The notes: a model not told the origin generated them from the letters alone. 47,642 nt of DNA from an uncultured Blautia sp. (GCA_934408705.1 CAKRVL010000010.1:1-47642); one strand, 5' to 3'; numbered from the stretch's first letter, positions 24,064 to 34,120 are shown. A program made the numbers and translations.

Positions 24064-24137
24064 TTTTTTCTACACTGTGACGATATAGGAATCAATGCGA
24101 GGGGGAACCTGATATATAGGAGAGGCATATACTGAAA

Positions 24138-24542
24138 GTGAAATGGAAAAGGAATCATTTTGCTGATATGATGTATAAAGAGTTTTGTCCATTTTATGCC
24201 AGTTATGCAAATCCCTTGTTATATAGAGGAGAAATGGAGCAGGAAGAGGAATTTTTCCTGATGAAATCCTATTATCCGGCAATTGCCAGAAAAATCCAGG
24301 AGAAGGCAGAAGAAGAGTGTGAGCTTTTGGATTATGAGGGCAGCAGGCTTTATGATGAGTATCCGGATCGTTATATGCTATATCATCTGGTCAGGAAGAT
24401 CATGGATGAGATAAAAGCGGAGACGGACATAGAGATAATGTCGGACGGGATATTGGAGGATTTGGTGGAAGTGCTTCTTTTTCATGAGATTTCTAGAAGA
24501 CGCTGCAGAAGAAAACGTTGCAGAAGAGCTTTTTACAAGTGA
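24138..24542 (+). CDS. Conserved hypothetical protein with Arg/Cys-rich tail
   Basis: No named family. 134 residues with a pattern I associate with a small Lachnospiraceae protein: FCPFYASYANPLLYR, LMKSYYPAIARKIQ, LDYEGSRLYDEYPDRYML. It is helix-rich and ends in a strongly basic tail, RRRCRRKRCRRAFYK. Start is uncertain: GTG 24138 has no strong site; an ATG at 24168 is a possible alternative. It follows mtnN by 74 bases and may be cotranscribed. It could bind nucleic acid through the tail, which is inference only. Confidence 0.65.
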   Translation: MKWKRNHFADMMYKEFCPFYASYANPLLYRGEMEQEEEFFLMKSYYPAIARKIQEKAEEECELLDYEGSRLYDEYPDRYMLYHLVRKIMDEIKAETDIEIMSDGILEDLVEVLLFHEISRRRCRRKRCRRAFYK

Positions 24543-24642
24543 TAGAAATATACTGCCGCAACTTGATAAAGGAAGTGATAGGGGCAGTTATAATGTTACA
24601 ACGAGTAATTACAGAATATAAAAGAAAATTATTATAATAAAT

Positions 24643-25842
24643 ATGAAAACAATAGATGAATATTTAGAAGAACAGATTAATGAACAGCTTAGTCAAGCTG
24701 TTTTAAGTGGCAGTAGAGGAAACGGACCATCGAAGGTGAAGATACGGCCGGTGGAAATCAAAGGCCAGATTATTTATCAGGCTTCTGAGACAGTGGGGAC
24801 AAAAGTGCTTCATAAGAATTATCCCAGAGAAGAACTGATAAAGTATTTGAAGACAGAGCTGCAACATAATTTTTCCCAGCTTCAGGCCAGCGGGGTGGCG
24901 CTGGACGGAACTGTTCTGGTAAGTAAAAAGGGTAAGATAACAATAAAGACCAGACGTCATCCCGTTAATCCTTCTGGAAATAAGCTACAAGTGGGAGCGG
25001 ACAGGCTGTCACAGGCCGGTGAGAATACCCGGATTTTGGCACATAATCGGGTTAAGCAGTATATCCTTAAGGAGAATATTCCAGTGCCATTTCTGGTTGA
25101 TCTTGGAGTTATGAATAAAGAAGGTAGGATTATCACGCAGAAGTATGATAAGTTCAGGCAGATAAATAGATTTTTGGAGTTTATACAAGACATTCTGCCA
25201 AGGCTTGAACAGCAGCGGGAAGTAACTATATTGGATTTTGGCTGCGGAAAGTCTTATCTTACATTTGCCATGTATTATTATCTGAGAGAATTAAAGGGCT
25301 ATGATGTGAATATCATAGGGCTGGATTTAAAAACAGATGTGATTCAGAAATGTAATAATCTTGCTATAAAATATGGCTATGAGAAATTGCATTTTTATCA
25401 GGGAGATATTGCTGATTATGAAGGTGTTTCCTCAGTTGATATGGTAGTAACCCTGCATGCCTGTGATATGGCTACTGACTATGCCCTTGCAAAGGCAGTG
25501 GAGTGGGGTGCGAAGGTCATATTATCAGTACCTTGCTGTCAGCATGAAGTGAATCGCCAGATAAGAAATGAACTGCTGGAGCCGGTGCTGAAGTATGGCA
25601 TCCTAAAGGAGAGAATGTCTGCCTTGATAACAGACGGAATCAGAGCTAATCTTTTAGAAAGTATGGGATATGAGACTCAGCTTCTGGAGTTTATAGATAT
25701 GGAGCATACTCCTAAGAATCTGCTTATCAGAGCTGTGAAGACTGGCAATAAGAAAGACGGAAAAAAAGCGGCTGAGCTTATGGAAGCACTACATATAAAT
25801 CCTGCTTTAGACAGACTTCTGGCGTTACATGCCGAAAATTAA
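24643..25842 (+). CDS. Class I SAM-dependent methyltransferase
   Basis: 399 residues. The C-terminal Rossmann domain begins with motif I TILDFGCGKSYLTFAMYYYL (about 195-214), then GLDLKTDVI, YQGDIADYEG, and a substrate-side VTLHACDMATDYAL and SVPCCQHEVN. It resembles the GSTCD-like Methyltransf_32 group. The N-terminal ~180 residues are a separate, basic region probably used for RNA or protein binding. Target unknown. The next gene starts 11 bases downstream. Confidence 0.85.
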   Translation: MKTIDEYLEEQINEQLSQAVLSGSRGNGPSKVKIRPVEIKGQIIYQASETVGTKVLHKNYPREELIKYLKTELQHNFSQLQASGVALDGTVLVSKKGKITIKTRRHPVNPSGNKLQVGADRLSQAGENTRILAHNRVKQYILKENIPVPFLVDLGVMNKEGRIITQKYDKFRQINRFLEFIQDILPRLEQQREVTILDFGCGKSYLTFAMYYYLRELKGYDVNIIGLDLKTDVIQKCNNLAIKYGYEKLHFYQGDIADYEGVSSVDMVVTLHACDMATDYALAKAVEWGAKVILSVPCCQHEVNRQIRNELLEPVLKYGILKERMSALITDGIRANLLESMGYETQLLEFIDMEHTPKNLLIRAVKTGNKKDGKKAAELMEALHINPALDRLLALHAEN

Positions 25843-25853
25843 GGGGAGAAAAA

Positions 25854-28304
25854 ATGATAAAATTTCTACGTAAAGCGGTGATTCTCCTGTTTGTTTTTGT
25901 ATTAGGGGTGGCAGGAAGCTCTTTTTTACTGAATAGTGAGACTACTGATGACCGTTCTGATATGAATGATTCAGTTTTTCCGGAAGTAATGGTTGATTTT
26001 AATGGTAATTATGCAAACAGGATGTACGGATATGCACAGCCAATGCAGTCGGATTTTACAAGGGATAGTGTGACACCTATTGATACATCCAAGGAATTGT
26101 CTTTTGCTATAAACCCATATGATACAAATGTGAAAAGTTTATCATACGAAATACGTACCTCAGATGGCAGTAAAGTGCTTGAGAACCGTAAAATTAAAAA
26201 TCTGGGTAAGCAGAATAGTTACCTGACTGCAACAATCAAGCTGAGCAGTGATCTTCTGATGAATCAAGAGTATTCATTGCAGTTATCTATAGAGACAAAT
26301 AAGGGAACTGCTTATTATTATACGCGAGTGGTTTCCAGATCTAATGTTAATACTGCACAGTATGTGAAATTCGTCACAAGCTTTTATGAGAAGTGTATGG
26401 ACAAGACTTCGGCAGAGGATTTAACTGCTTATTTGGAACCGGATACATCTAATACCTCCATTAATTATACGGATATTAATATTAATTCTACATTTGCACA
26501 GATCAGCTGGGGAAATTTGAATCCGCAGATATACAGAAGCGGAATTCCGGTGGTAAAAGATATCAATGAAACAACAGCAAGCCTGTCTATTGAGTATCAG
26601 ATTGCAGCACTGGATGAAAATGGAAATCAGGAAATCTATGATGTAACAGAATTTTATCGAATGCGTTATACAGAAACCAGAATTATGCTTCTGGATTTTA
26701 AGCGAAGTGCCTCTCAGGTATTTAAAGAAAGTTCCATTGGTATTTCTGATAAGGGATTGCTTCTTGGTGTACGAAATAAGAATGTGGAATACATGATGAA
26801 TGAGAACGCAGGTGTCCTTGCTTTTGTACAGGAAGGAGATTTGTGGTCTTACTCACCTGACGATGGAAAGTTTTCCAGAATTTTCAGCTTCAGGAAGGAA
26901 ACGGACGGGGATTTCCGAGATTCCAGATATCAGCATGATATTAAGATCATCAGGGTGGAAGACAACGGAGATGTGGATTTTGTTTTATATGGATATATGA
27001 ACCGTGGTGTACGGGAAGGTTATTGCGGTATTTGCGTATATCATTACAGCAATGACCAGAATGTGGTAGAGGAGAAAGTATTTATTCCATCTACTGAATC
27101 CTACGAATTTCTGAAGGAAGATCTTGGTACATTGTCTTATGTAAGTACGGAGAATTCCCTTTATCTGTTATTTGCAAAAAAACTTTATAGGATAAACATA
27201 TCAGATGGAACCAGCGAGGTGCTGGATGAAGGAATTCGTACAGAGGATTTCGCAGTTTCCGATACCGGTGCTCATGCTGCCTGGGTGATTCAAGAAGGCG
27301 AAGGTGCGGGAAATATAAAAGAAATCAATTTTGAAACTCTGGAGACCAGAACCTTGGCACCATCACAGGGACAAACCCTGACACTGACTGGATTTATGAA
27401 TGAAGATCTCATTTATGGAATTGTAGTAGATGGTGATGTGCTCACAGACAGTAATGGACATGAGATAACCGGAATCCATACTATTCGTATCGAAGGATTT
27501 GACGGAACTCTAAAAAAGGAATATCATCAGGATGGACTGTATGTAACGGATGTTACTATGGGAAATACTATGATGGAATTTGAATTGTCCAAGAAATCCA
27601 AAAAGGGGTATAAGATAGTAAGTAAGGATAATATTCTGAATAATACAAAGGCTTCATCTAATACAGTGTCTGTGGAACTGGTCAGTAACTCAAGAACAGG
27701 AACCCAGGTGAGACTGGCGTTGGACGAAGAGCCTGAAATACAGGATCCTCTGGTAGTCTATGCTAAAATGAAAAATGTAGAAGATGATCGTATTGTTCTG
27801 GATACACAGATTCCGGAAGATGATATTTACTACGTTTACGCTAAGGGTGGTCTGGATGGTACCTTTACAGATCCGGCACTCGCAGTTTTGAGGGCAGATG
27901 AGCAGACTGGTGTTGTGCTGAATCGTGCCCAGCAATATGTATGGGAACGCGGTAATAAAAAAACTAAGCTGACTCTTAATCTGGAGGATATTCCGGAAGC
28001 AATAAAGAGCGCATCATTAGATACGAATGCGTTGCAGGAGGCACTTGGAGATGAGGGAACGATCATAAATCTGTCGGGTTGTACTCTGGACAGTGTGTTG
28101 TATGAGATCAGTGCTCAGAGACCAGTGGTGGCTAAGACTGGAGAGGGTACCAGCGTAGTGATCGTAGGATATGATGAGTACAATACTTACTTATATGATC
28201 CGCAGAAAAAAGAAACATATCCATATGGTATGAATGACAGCACAGAATTATTTGAAAAGGTTGGAAATATTTTTATCAGCTATATAGAGAATGTAAGTTA
28301 TTAA
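25854..28304 (+). CDS. Large exported protein with C-terminal C39-like domain
   Basis: 816 residues: an N-terminal membrane anchor or uncleaved signal (about 8-27), then a long beta-rich extracytoplasmic region, whose middle part (about 300-570) reads like repeated blades (VLAFVQEGDLWSYSPDDGK, SLYLLFAKKLYRINISDGT, AAWVIQEG). The last ~75 residues look like the end of a C39-type peptidase fold: LDSVLYEISAQRPVVAKTG, VVIVGYDEYNTYLYDP. The usual His before that strand is Ser, and no catalytic Cys motif precedes it, so it is probably non-enzymatic. GGGGAG precedes the ATG. Specific function unknown. Confidence 0.72.
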   Translation: MIKFLRKAVILLFVFVLGVAGSSFLLNSETTDDRSDMNDSVFPEVMVDFNGNYANRMYGYAQPMQSDFTRDSVTPIDTSKELSFAINPYDTNVKSLSYEIRTSDGSKVLENRKIKNLGKQNSYLTATIKLSSDLLMNQEYSLQLSIETNKGTAYYYTRVVSRSNVNTAQYVKFVTSFYEKCMDKTSAEDLTAYLEPDTSNTSINYTDININSTFAQISWGNLNPQIYRSGIPVVKDINETTASLSIEYQIAALDENGNQEIYDVTEFYRMRYTETRIMLLDFKRSASQVFKESSIGISDKGLLLGVRNKNVEYMMNENAGVLAFVQEGDLWSYSPDDGKFSRIFSFRKETDGDFRDSRYQHDIKIIRVEDNGDVDFVLYGYMNRGVREGYCGICVYHYSNDQNVVEEKVFIPSTESYEFLKEDLGTLSYVSTENSLYLLFAKKLYRINISDGTSEVLDEGIRTEDFAVSDTGAHAAWVIQEGEGAGNIKEINFETLETRTLAPSQGQTLTLTGFMNEDLIYGIVVDGDVLTDSNGHEITGIHTIRIEGFDGTLKKEYHQDGLYVTDVTMGNTMMEFELSKKSKKGYKIVSKDNILNNTKASSNTVSVELVSNSRTGTQVRLALDEEPEIQDPLVVYAKMKNVEDDRIVLDTQIPEDDIYYVYAKGGLDGTFTDPALAVLRADEQTGVVLNRAQQYVWERGNKKTKLTLNLEDIPEAIKSASLDTNALQEALGDEGTIINLSGCTLDSVLYEISAQRPVVAKTGEGTSVVIVGYDEYNTYLYDPQKKETYPYGMNDSTELFEKVGNIFISYIENVSY

Positions 28305-28341
28305 AATGATAAAAAATAAAGCAACAGGAAAGGATATAGAA

Positions 28342-29832
28342 ATGTTAAGCGAGAATATTAAAAAACTGGTACAGTACGGAATTGAGACAGGTTTGACACC
28401 CGCCTGCGAGAAAAACTACACAACAAATCTTCTTTTGGATGTTTTTAAGGAAGATGAGTACACAGAACCAACCGAGGAATATTCTAATATCAATCTGGAA
28501 GAGGTTCTGAAGGAACTTCTGGATGAAGCTGTAGAACGTGGCCTGATTCAGGATAGTGTGGTTTACAGAGATCTGTTTGATACCAGACTGATGAATTGCC
28601 TTATGCCTCGTCCTGCTCAGGTGCAGAAGACTTTCTGGGAAGAATATGAAGAATCTCCAGAAAAGGCAACTGATTATTTCTACAAGTTAAGCCAGGACAG
28701 CGACTATATCCGCCGCTATCGAGTGAAAAAGGATCAGAAATGGAAGGTTGCTTCTCCTTATGGACAGATTGATATTACAATTAATCTTTCCAAGCCGGAA
28801 AAGGATCCAAAAGCTATTGCGGCAGCCAAGCTTGTAAAATCAAGCAGTTACCCGAAGTGTCTTCTTTGCCCGGAGAATGAGGGATATGCAGGGCGTGCCA
28901 ATCATCCGGCGAGAGAAAATCACAGAATTATTCCGATTACTATTAACGACAGCCCGTGGGGTATGCAGTATTCTCCTTATGTATATTATAATGAGCACTG
29001 TATCGTTTTTAATTTCCAGCATACACCGATGAAGATTGAGAGAAATGCTTTTATCAAGCTGTTTGATTTTGTAAAGCTGTTCCCGCATTATTTCCTTGGA
29101 TCTAATGCAGATCTGCCGATCGTAGGCGGCTCCATTTTAAGTCATGATCATTTCCAGGGAGGACATTATACCTTTGCTATGGCAAAGGCTGAAATCGAAA
29201 AATATGTAACAATCCCTGGCTATGAGGATGTGGAGGCTGGTATTGTTAAATGGCCGCTTTCTGTACTTCGTATCCGTCATAAAGATGAGAAGAGGCTGGT
29301 TGATCTGGCAACACATGTTCTGGAGGTGTGGAGAGGATATACAGATGAAGCTGCATTTATTTTTGCAGAGACAGATGGGGAGCCTCATAATACTATTACT
29401 CCAATCGCTCGTAAGAATGGAGATATGTATGAACTGGATCTGACTCTCAGAAATAATATTACAACAGAGGAAAATCCTCTTGGTGTATATCATCCACATG
29501 CACAGTACCATCATATTAAGAAAGAAAATATTGGTTTGATCGAGGTTATGGGACTTGCTGTTCTTCCTGCGAGATTGAAGGAAGAGCTGGAGCTTCTGGC
29601 TGAATATATTCTGGAGGGTAAGGATATTGCTTCTAATGAGAAGATTGAAAAGCATGCTCAGTGGGTAAGTGAGTTCCTTCCGAAATATGACAGCCTTAAT
29701 AAGGACAATATTGAAGAGGTTCTCCACAAGGAAGTCGGAGAGGTATTTGTACATGTTCTGGAGGATGCTGGCGTTTATAAATGTACAGAAGAGGGCAGAA
29801 CAGCATTCATGCGTTTTATTAATGCCCTGTAA
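28342..29832 (+). CDS. galT: UDP-glucose--hexose-1-phosphate uridylyltransferase, class II GalT
   Basis: Leloir pathway enzyme exchanging UMP between UDP-glucose and galactose-1-phosphate. This is the Firmicutes class II form (496 residues): KCLLCPENEGYAGRANHPARENHRIIP region near 175-200 (shown in part), GGSILSHDHFQGG near 275-287, and HPHAQYHHIKKENIGLIEV near 390-408. I start at ATG 28342, seven bases after AGGAAAGGA; ATG 28306 lacks a site and adds 12 residues. No galK or galE is adjacent, so it lies in a mixed transcript behind the methyltransferase and exported protein. Confidence 0.95.
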   Translation: MLSENIKKLVQYGIETGLTPACEKNYTTNLLLDVFKEDEYTEPTEEYSNINLEEVLKELLDEAVERGLIQDSVVYRDLFDTRLMNCLMPRPAQVQKTFWEEYEESPEKATDYFYKLSQDSDYIRRYRVKKDQKWKVASPYGQIDITINLSKPEKDPKAIAAAKLVKSSSYPKCLLCPENEGYAGRANHPARENHRIIPITINDSPWGMQYSPYVYYNEHCIVFNFQHTPMKIERNAFIKLFDFVKLFPHYFLGSNADLPIVGGSILSHDHFQGGHYTFAMAKAEIEKYVTIPGYEDVEAGIVKWPLSVLRIRHKDEKRLVDLATHVLEVWRGYTDEAAFIFAETDGEPHNTITPIARKNGDMYELDLTLRNNITTEENPLGVYHPHAQYHHIKKENIGLIEVMGLAVLPARLKEELELLAEYILEGKDIASNEKIEKHAQWVSEFLPKYDSLNKDNIEEVLHKEVGEVFVHVLEDAGVYKCTEEGRTAFMRFINAL

Positions 29833-29880
29833 AAACGTTCAAAACAGCTTCTTCAGAGACGTGAAAGCAGAGGAGTGCTT

Positions 29881-31383
29881 ATGAAAAATATAATAAAAAG
29901 AAAAAACAGGATTTTCTGGATGCTGTTAGCTGTAATGCTGATTTTTTCAGGCATATCATTAAAAAATGATGGAGGTCTTTGTGCTGGAGGCACTCAATCA
30001 GTGCAGGCTGCGTCCAGGAATGTAGTTGTCAGGTTCTGGAGTTCGAATGGGAAAAAGTCTTATAACCAGCTGCGAGTTAAAGTGAACTCCGGAAAAAAGA
30101 TTAAACTTCCGGCAGTTCCGTCAGTTACCGGTTATCAGAATCTGGGCTGGTCAACAAAGAAAAATGATACTCAGGCTATGTATAAAGCAGGAAAGTACAT
30201 TCGTGTGAAGAAAAACATAAGTCTGTATGCTGTTCGGAAGAAAGTTGGTACTTGCAAGATATATTTTTACGACAACAATGGTACTGCCAGCAATGTGTTT
30301 AAGAAGCTGAATAAATCAGTTACCAAAAACGGATACTTTGTTCTGCCAGAGCTTCCGGTAAAAGATGGTTATGAGGCTGTGGGCTGGAGCACAAGGAAGA
30401 ATGCTTCTGAAGCAACATATACAGAAGGAAAGAAGATTCGAGTGAAGAAAGCTCTGAAGCTATATGCTGTATATGAATCGTTGGAAAGTTTTACAGTAAC
30501 TCTTTGTAAAAACGATGGTACTATGTACCAGACTGACGATGTGTCAGCGGGCACTTCTTATACGCTTCCGTCTGTGAGAAATGCAGCTGGATATACTTTT
30601 ATGGGCTGGGACATTCAACCAAGGAAGAGTGTTGCCCCTCGTTATGAAGCCGGGGATACGGTTACTGTAAATTCCAATCTGACACTTTATGCAGTGGTAT
30701 TTAACCGAAGCAACGAAGAAGAACTGGGAGCAGCTGATCTGATGGCTGCCAGTGGCTGGAAACTGGGAAATGGAAGCACCAGCCGCGGATATAATCATGT
30801 GATATTTGTAGGTGATTCCAGAACCTATCGTATGTGGATTACTTTGCAGAGAATGCTAGGTACAGATTCCAATGTTTTGCGGGATGTTGATTTTGTGTGC
30901 GCAGAGGGAAAAGGACTTGAATGGTTGAAAGCAGAGGGAATGAATTCTATTCTTTCTATTGCGGAACAGAATTATTCTGTGCTGAAGCCGACGGCTGTTA
31001 TTTTTAATCTGGGAGTAAATGACCCGGGAAATGTGTATAATTACGGGGAATACTATCAGGAAATTGCCGGAAGTCTTCAGAAAAAGAACTGTAAATTGTT
31101 TTTTATGTCTGTAAATCCAGTGAACAGCAAGACCATTGAGTATGAGAAAAGAAATGCAATCCGGAAGGAAGAAGTGATCCGTAGATTTAATTCTATATTA
31201 AGCAGCAGTTTAAACACCACTTACCAGTATATTGACACATATACTTATTTGATGAACAGTGGCTATGGAACTAATCTTGGCGGAGCGGGAGAGGATGTGG
31301 CTATAGATGATGGCCTTCATTTTACCACTAAGACCTACAAACGCATTTTTAAATTCTGTCTGGATTACCTTACAATGCATTAA
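29881..31383 (+). CDS. Secreted InlB-repeat protein with SGNH hydrolase domain
   Basis: 500 residues. N-terminal signal peptide (about 10-45). Three Listeria-Bacteroides (InlB B-type) repeats follow at roughly 48-118, 123-193 and 203-272, each ending in a SLYAV/KLYAV/TLYAV strand and containing GYQNLGWS, GYEAVGWS or GYTFMGWD. The C-terminal part is an SGNH hydrolase: VIFVGDSRTYR (block I), FNLGVND (block III) and IDDGLHFT (block V). So it is a surface or secreted esterase, possibly acting on glycan acetyl groups. ATG 29881 follows AGAGGAG by five bases; a GTG at 29875 is inside that site. Confidence 0.88.
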   Translation: MKNIIKRKNRIFWMLLAVMLIFSGISLKNDGGLCAGGTQSVQAASRNVVVRFWSSNGKKSYNQLRVKVNSGKKIKLPAVPSVTGYQNLGWSTKKNDTQAMYKAGKYIRVKKNISLYAVRKKVGTCKIYFYDNNGTASNVFKKLNKSVTKNGYFVLPELPVKDGYEAVGWSTRKNASEATYTEGKKIRVKKALKLYAVYESLESFTVTLCKNDGTMYQTDDVSAGTSYTLPSVRNAAGYTFMGWDIQPRKSVAPRYEAGDTVTVNSNLTLYAVVFNRSNEEELGAADLMAASGWKLGNGSTSRGYNHVIFVGDSRTYRMWITLQRMLGTDSNVLRDVDFVCAEGKGLEWLKAEGMNSILSIAEQNYSVLKPTAVIFNLGVNDPGNVYNYGEYYQEIAGSLQKKNCKLFFMSVNPVNSKTIEYEKRNAIRKEEVIRRFNSILSSSLNTTYQYIDTYTYLMNSGYGTNLGGAGEDVAIDDGLHFTTKTYKRIFKFCLDYLTMH

Positions 31384-31406
31384 AAACATAAGATAATCTT
31401 CTAAGG

Positions 31407-31490
31407 AGAAGATCTTTGCCAGAGGGTATTACTCTCAAATACAGGTTACAGGCCGCGGGCATTTTTGTAACCGGCAGAGGTCTTCTTTTT
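31407..31490 (+). terminator. Three-way-junction structure ending in a T-run
   Basis: The closing stem AGAAGATCTTTGCC (31407-31420) pairs fully with GGCAGAGGTCTTCT (31473-31486), counting G-T pairs. Directly stacked inside are AGAG (31421)/CTCT (31432) and GGTTACA (31444-31450)/TGTAACC (31466-31472), leaving CAAATACA unpaired between them. TTTTT follows at once. It sits 23 bases after the upstream gene and before the asnS promoter, so it most simply terminates the upstream transcript, but the architecture is more elaborate than usual. Confidence 0.75.
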
Positions 31491-31511
31491 ATATCAACAT
31501 CAAAAATATCC

Positions 31512-31540
31512 TTGCGCGAATAAAGGGAATAGTCTATACT
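31512..31540 (+). promoter_or_regulatory. Promoter for asnS
   Basis: TTGCGC (31512-31517), 17-base spacer, TATACT (31535-31540), about 48 bases before the asnS start. No T-box is possible in so short a leader. Confidence 0.7.
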
Positions 31541-31587
31541 ATAGAGAAATAAGTGTTTGGAATAATGAGGAGAAAGAGGAACTAATT

Positions 31588-32979
31588 ATGAAACTTACAA
31601 CGGTAAAAGAGATTTACAGAGAGCGGGAGAAATACCTGGACAAAGAGATTACAGTAGGCGGCTGGGTACGAAGCGTTCGTGATTCCAAGACATTTGGGTT
31701 TGTAGTTCTCCATGACGGAACTTATTTTGAAACCCTTCAAATCGTATATCATGATACAATGGACAATTTTGCAGAGATTTCCAAGCTGAATGTTGGTGCA
31801 GCAATTATTGTAAAAGGAACTCTGGTAGCTACTCCGCAGGCGAAGCAGCCATTTGAGATCCAGGCCACAGAGATTTCAGTAGAAGGAGCTTCAGCACCGG
31901 ATTATCCACTTCAGAAGAAGCGTCACAGTCTTGAGTATCTGAGAACGATCACACATCTTCGTTCCCGAACAAATACATTCCAGGCTGTATTCCGTATACG
32001 TTCCCTTTGCGCATATGCAATCCATAAATTCTTTCAGGAGAGAGGCTTTGTATATGTACACACTCCACTGATTACAGGAAGTGACTGCGAGGGTGCAGGT
32101 GAGATGTTCCAGGTTACTACAATGGATCTGAATAACATCCCTACTGATGATAAGGGAAATATTGATTATGCTCAGGATTTCTTTGGCAAAGAGACTAATC
32201 TGACAGTAAGTGGTCAGCTGAATTGTGAGACCTTTGCACAGGCGTTCCGTAACGTATATACATTTGGACCGACCTTCCGTGCAGAGAACTCTAACACTAC
32301 ACGTCATGCTGCAGAGTTCTGGATGATAGAACCGGAGTGTGCATTTGCTGATCTTGAGGATAATATGAATCTTGCAGAAGCTATGCTGAAGTATGTGATC
32401 GGCTATGTATTGGAGAACGCTCCAGAGGAGATGAACTTCTTTAACTCTTTCGTAGACAAAGGCCTTCTGGACAGACTGAATCATGTTGTAAGCTCTGAAT
32501 TTGGTCGTGTTACTTATACAGAGGCAATTGAGATTCTTGAGAAAAATAACGACAAATTTGATTATAAAGTATCCTGGGGATGCGATCTGCAGACAGAGCA
32601 TGAACGTTATCTGACAGAGCAGATCTTTAAGAAACCTATTTTTGTTACAGATTATCCTAAGGAAATCAAAGCGTTCTATATGAAGGCGAATGAAGATGGA
32701 AAAACTGTTGCAGCTATGGATTGCCTGGTTCCTGGAATTGGTGAAATCATCGGCGGAAGCCAGAGAGAGGATGACTATGGCAAGCTGAAAGCACGTATGA
32801 ACGAGCTTGGACTGAATGAAGCAGATTACGATTTCTATCTTGATCTGCGTAAATATGGTTCTACACGTCATTCCGGATTTGGTCTGGGATTTGAGCGTTG
32901 CGTAATGTATCTCACAGGTATGGGTAACATCCGTGACGTGATTCCATTCCCGAGAACAGTTAATAACTGTGATTTATAA
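31588..32979 (+). CDS. asnS: Asparaginyl-tRNA synthetase
   Basis: Class IIb aminoacyl-tRNA synthetase charging tRNA(Asn). N-terminal OB-fold anticodon domain ([20 protein letters not shown], about 24-43), catalytic core with motif 2 [20 protein letters not shown] (about 229-248) and motif 3 [15 protein letters not shown] (about 431-445). 463 residues, full length. The GGAGAAAGAGGA site precedes the ATG. Confidence 0.98.
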   Translation: MKLTTVKEIYREREKYLDKEITVGGWVRSVRDSKTFGFVVLHDGTYFETLQIVYHDTMDNFAEISKLNVGAAIIVKGTLVATPQAKQPFEIQATEISVEGASAPDYPLQKKRHSLEYLRTITHLRSRTNTFQAVFRIRSLCAYAIHKFFQERGFVYVHTPLITGSDCEGAGEMFQVTTMDLNNIPTDDKGNIDYAQDFFGKETNLTVSGQLNCETFAQAFRNVYTFGPTFRAENSNTTRHAAEFWMIEPECAFADLEDNMNLAEAMLKYVIGYVLENAPEEMNFFNSFVDKGLLDRLNHVVSSEFGRVTYTEAIEILEKNNDKFDYKVSWGCDLQTEHERYLTEQIFKKPIFVTDYPKEIKAFYMKANEDGKTVAAMDCLVPGIGEIIGGSQREDDYGKLKARMNELGLNEADYDFYLDLRKYGSTRHSGFGLGFERCVMYLTGMGNIRDVIPFPRTVNNCDL

Positions 32980-32993
32980 AATGAGGTAAAAGA

Positions 32994-34052
32994 ATGAGAT
33001 TTATTCATCTTGCAGATGTGCATCTTGGGGCAGTGCCGGACAGGGGCTGTCCGTGGAGTGAAAAGCGGGAGAATGAAATCTGGGAAACATTCCGCCGGGT
33101 TATTGCGGGCATCCGCGACAATCCGGTGGATTTGTTATTTATAGCCGGAGATTTGTTCCATCGACAGCCGCTTCCAGAAGATTTAAAAACGGTAAATAAT
33201 TTATTTGCCGGAATACCGGAAACCAGAGTTTATCTGATGGCAGGTGACAGTGATTATCTGAAGGCAGATTCTTTTTACAGAGGTTTTTCCTGGGCACCGA
33301 ATGTGACTTTTTTTTCAGAAGAGAAGGTTACTTGCGTAAAGGATCTGAAATCAGATGTATACGTTTATGGGATGAGCTATGAGCATCCTCAGATTGCAGA
33401 ACGTTTGTACGATAATATCAGGCCTGTTTTACGAGAAGGTGTGCATATTCTCATGGCTCATGGCGGTGATGAAGGCCATTGTCCTGTAAATGTGCCTGCC
33501 CTTGCAGGCGCCGGATTTGACTATATTGCCCTTGGACATTTACATACACCCCAGAGTATTACCCGGGATACAGCTGCCTATTGTGGAGCGCCAGAGCCGG
33601 TAAGCAGTAACGATTTCGGTAAGCACGGCTATATTGAGGGAAGAATAGAGAATGGCCGGGTAAGAACCAGATTTGTTCCGTTTTCTACACGGATATACAG
33701 CCAGCTTCTTATCAATGTAAATGAAGAAAGTACTCAGCTTTCCGTAGAAGAAGCGCTGAAGGATGAAATATTTAAAAGAGGCGGCCTGAATATATACCGG
33801 GTAATTCTTCAAGGGAAAAGAAAGCCGGAGCTGTTTCTGATTCCGGAGAAATTAAAATCCTTTGGGAATATTACAGAGGTGCTGGATGAAACAAGACCTG
33901 CCTATGATCTGGAAAATTTGCAGAATAAATATGCAGGAACGCTGATCGGTGAGTATATTCGCTTCTTTCTGGAAAAAAACAGGAATACGGTGGAAGACAA
34001 GGCTTTGTATTATGGTTTGCAGGCTTTGCTAGAGACAAGGCACTCCAGTTGA
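32994..34052 (+). CDS. SbcD/YhaO-like metallophosphoesterase with altered motif III
   Basis: Mre11-family calcineurin-like phosphoesterase, 352 residues. Conserved: D8 and H10 (HLADVHLG), GD at 52-53 (AGDLFH), H156 (MAHGG), H182 and H184 (GHLHTP). Motif III, normally GNHD, reads GDSD (84-87): the metal-binding Asn is Asp and the catalytic His is Ser. Nuclease activity is therefore doubtful. GAGGT precedes the ATG, 14 bases after asnS. The gene is followed by the matching SbcC/YhaN-like gene, so they probably form one complex. Confidence 0.85.
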   Translation: MRFIHLADVHLGAVPDRGCPWSEKRENEIWETFRRVIAGIRDNPVDLLFIAGDLFHRQPLPEDLKTVNNLFAGIPETRVYLMAGDSDYLKADSFYRGFSWAPNVTFFSEEKVTCVKDLKSDVYVYGMSYEHPQIAERLYDNIRPVLREGVHILMAHGGDEGHCPVNVPALAGAGFDYIALGHLHTPQSITRDTAAYCGAPEPVSSNDFGKHGYIEGRIENGRVRTRFVPFSTRIYSQLLINVNEESTQLSVEEALKDEIFKRGGLNIYRVILQGKRKPELFLIPEKLKSFGNITEVLDETRPAYDLENLQNKYAGTLIGEYIRFFLEKNRNTVEDKALYYGLQALLETRHSS

Positions 34053-34120
34053 TGCGTATTGTTTAAAAAGTAATAGAAAACATGTAAATGCGTAATGTAT
34101 GTGCGAGGGAACAACGTAAT

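Noticed and set aside
31436..31472. Possible T-box (AGGTTACAGGCCGCGGG resembles AGGGTGGNACCGCG) before asnS
   Set aside because: There is no room for a Stem I: the upstream gene ends at 31383, and the asnS promoter lies downstream of the structure at 31512. The bases form a simple GGTTACA/TGTAACC hairpin instead.
31891..32871. 326-codon open frame on the minus strand inside asnS
   Set aside because: Antisense shadow of a highly conserved gene, Cys/Ile-rich with no recognisable domain and no ribosome site.
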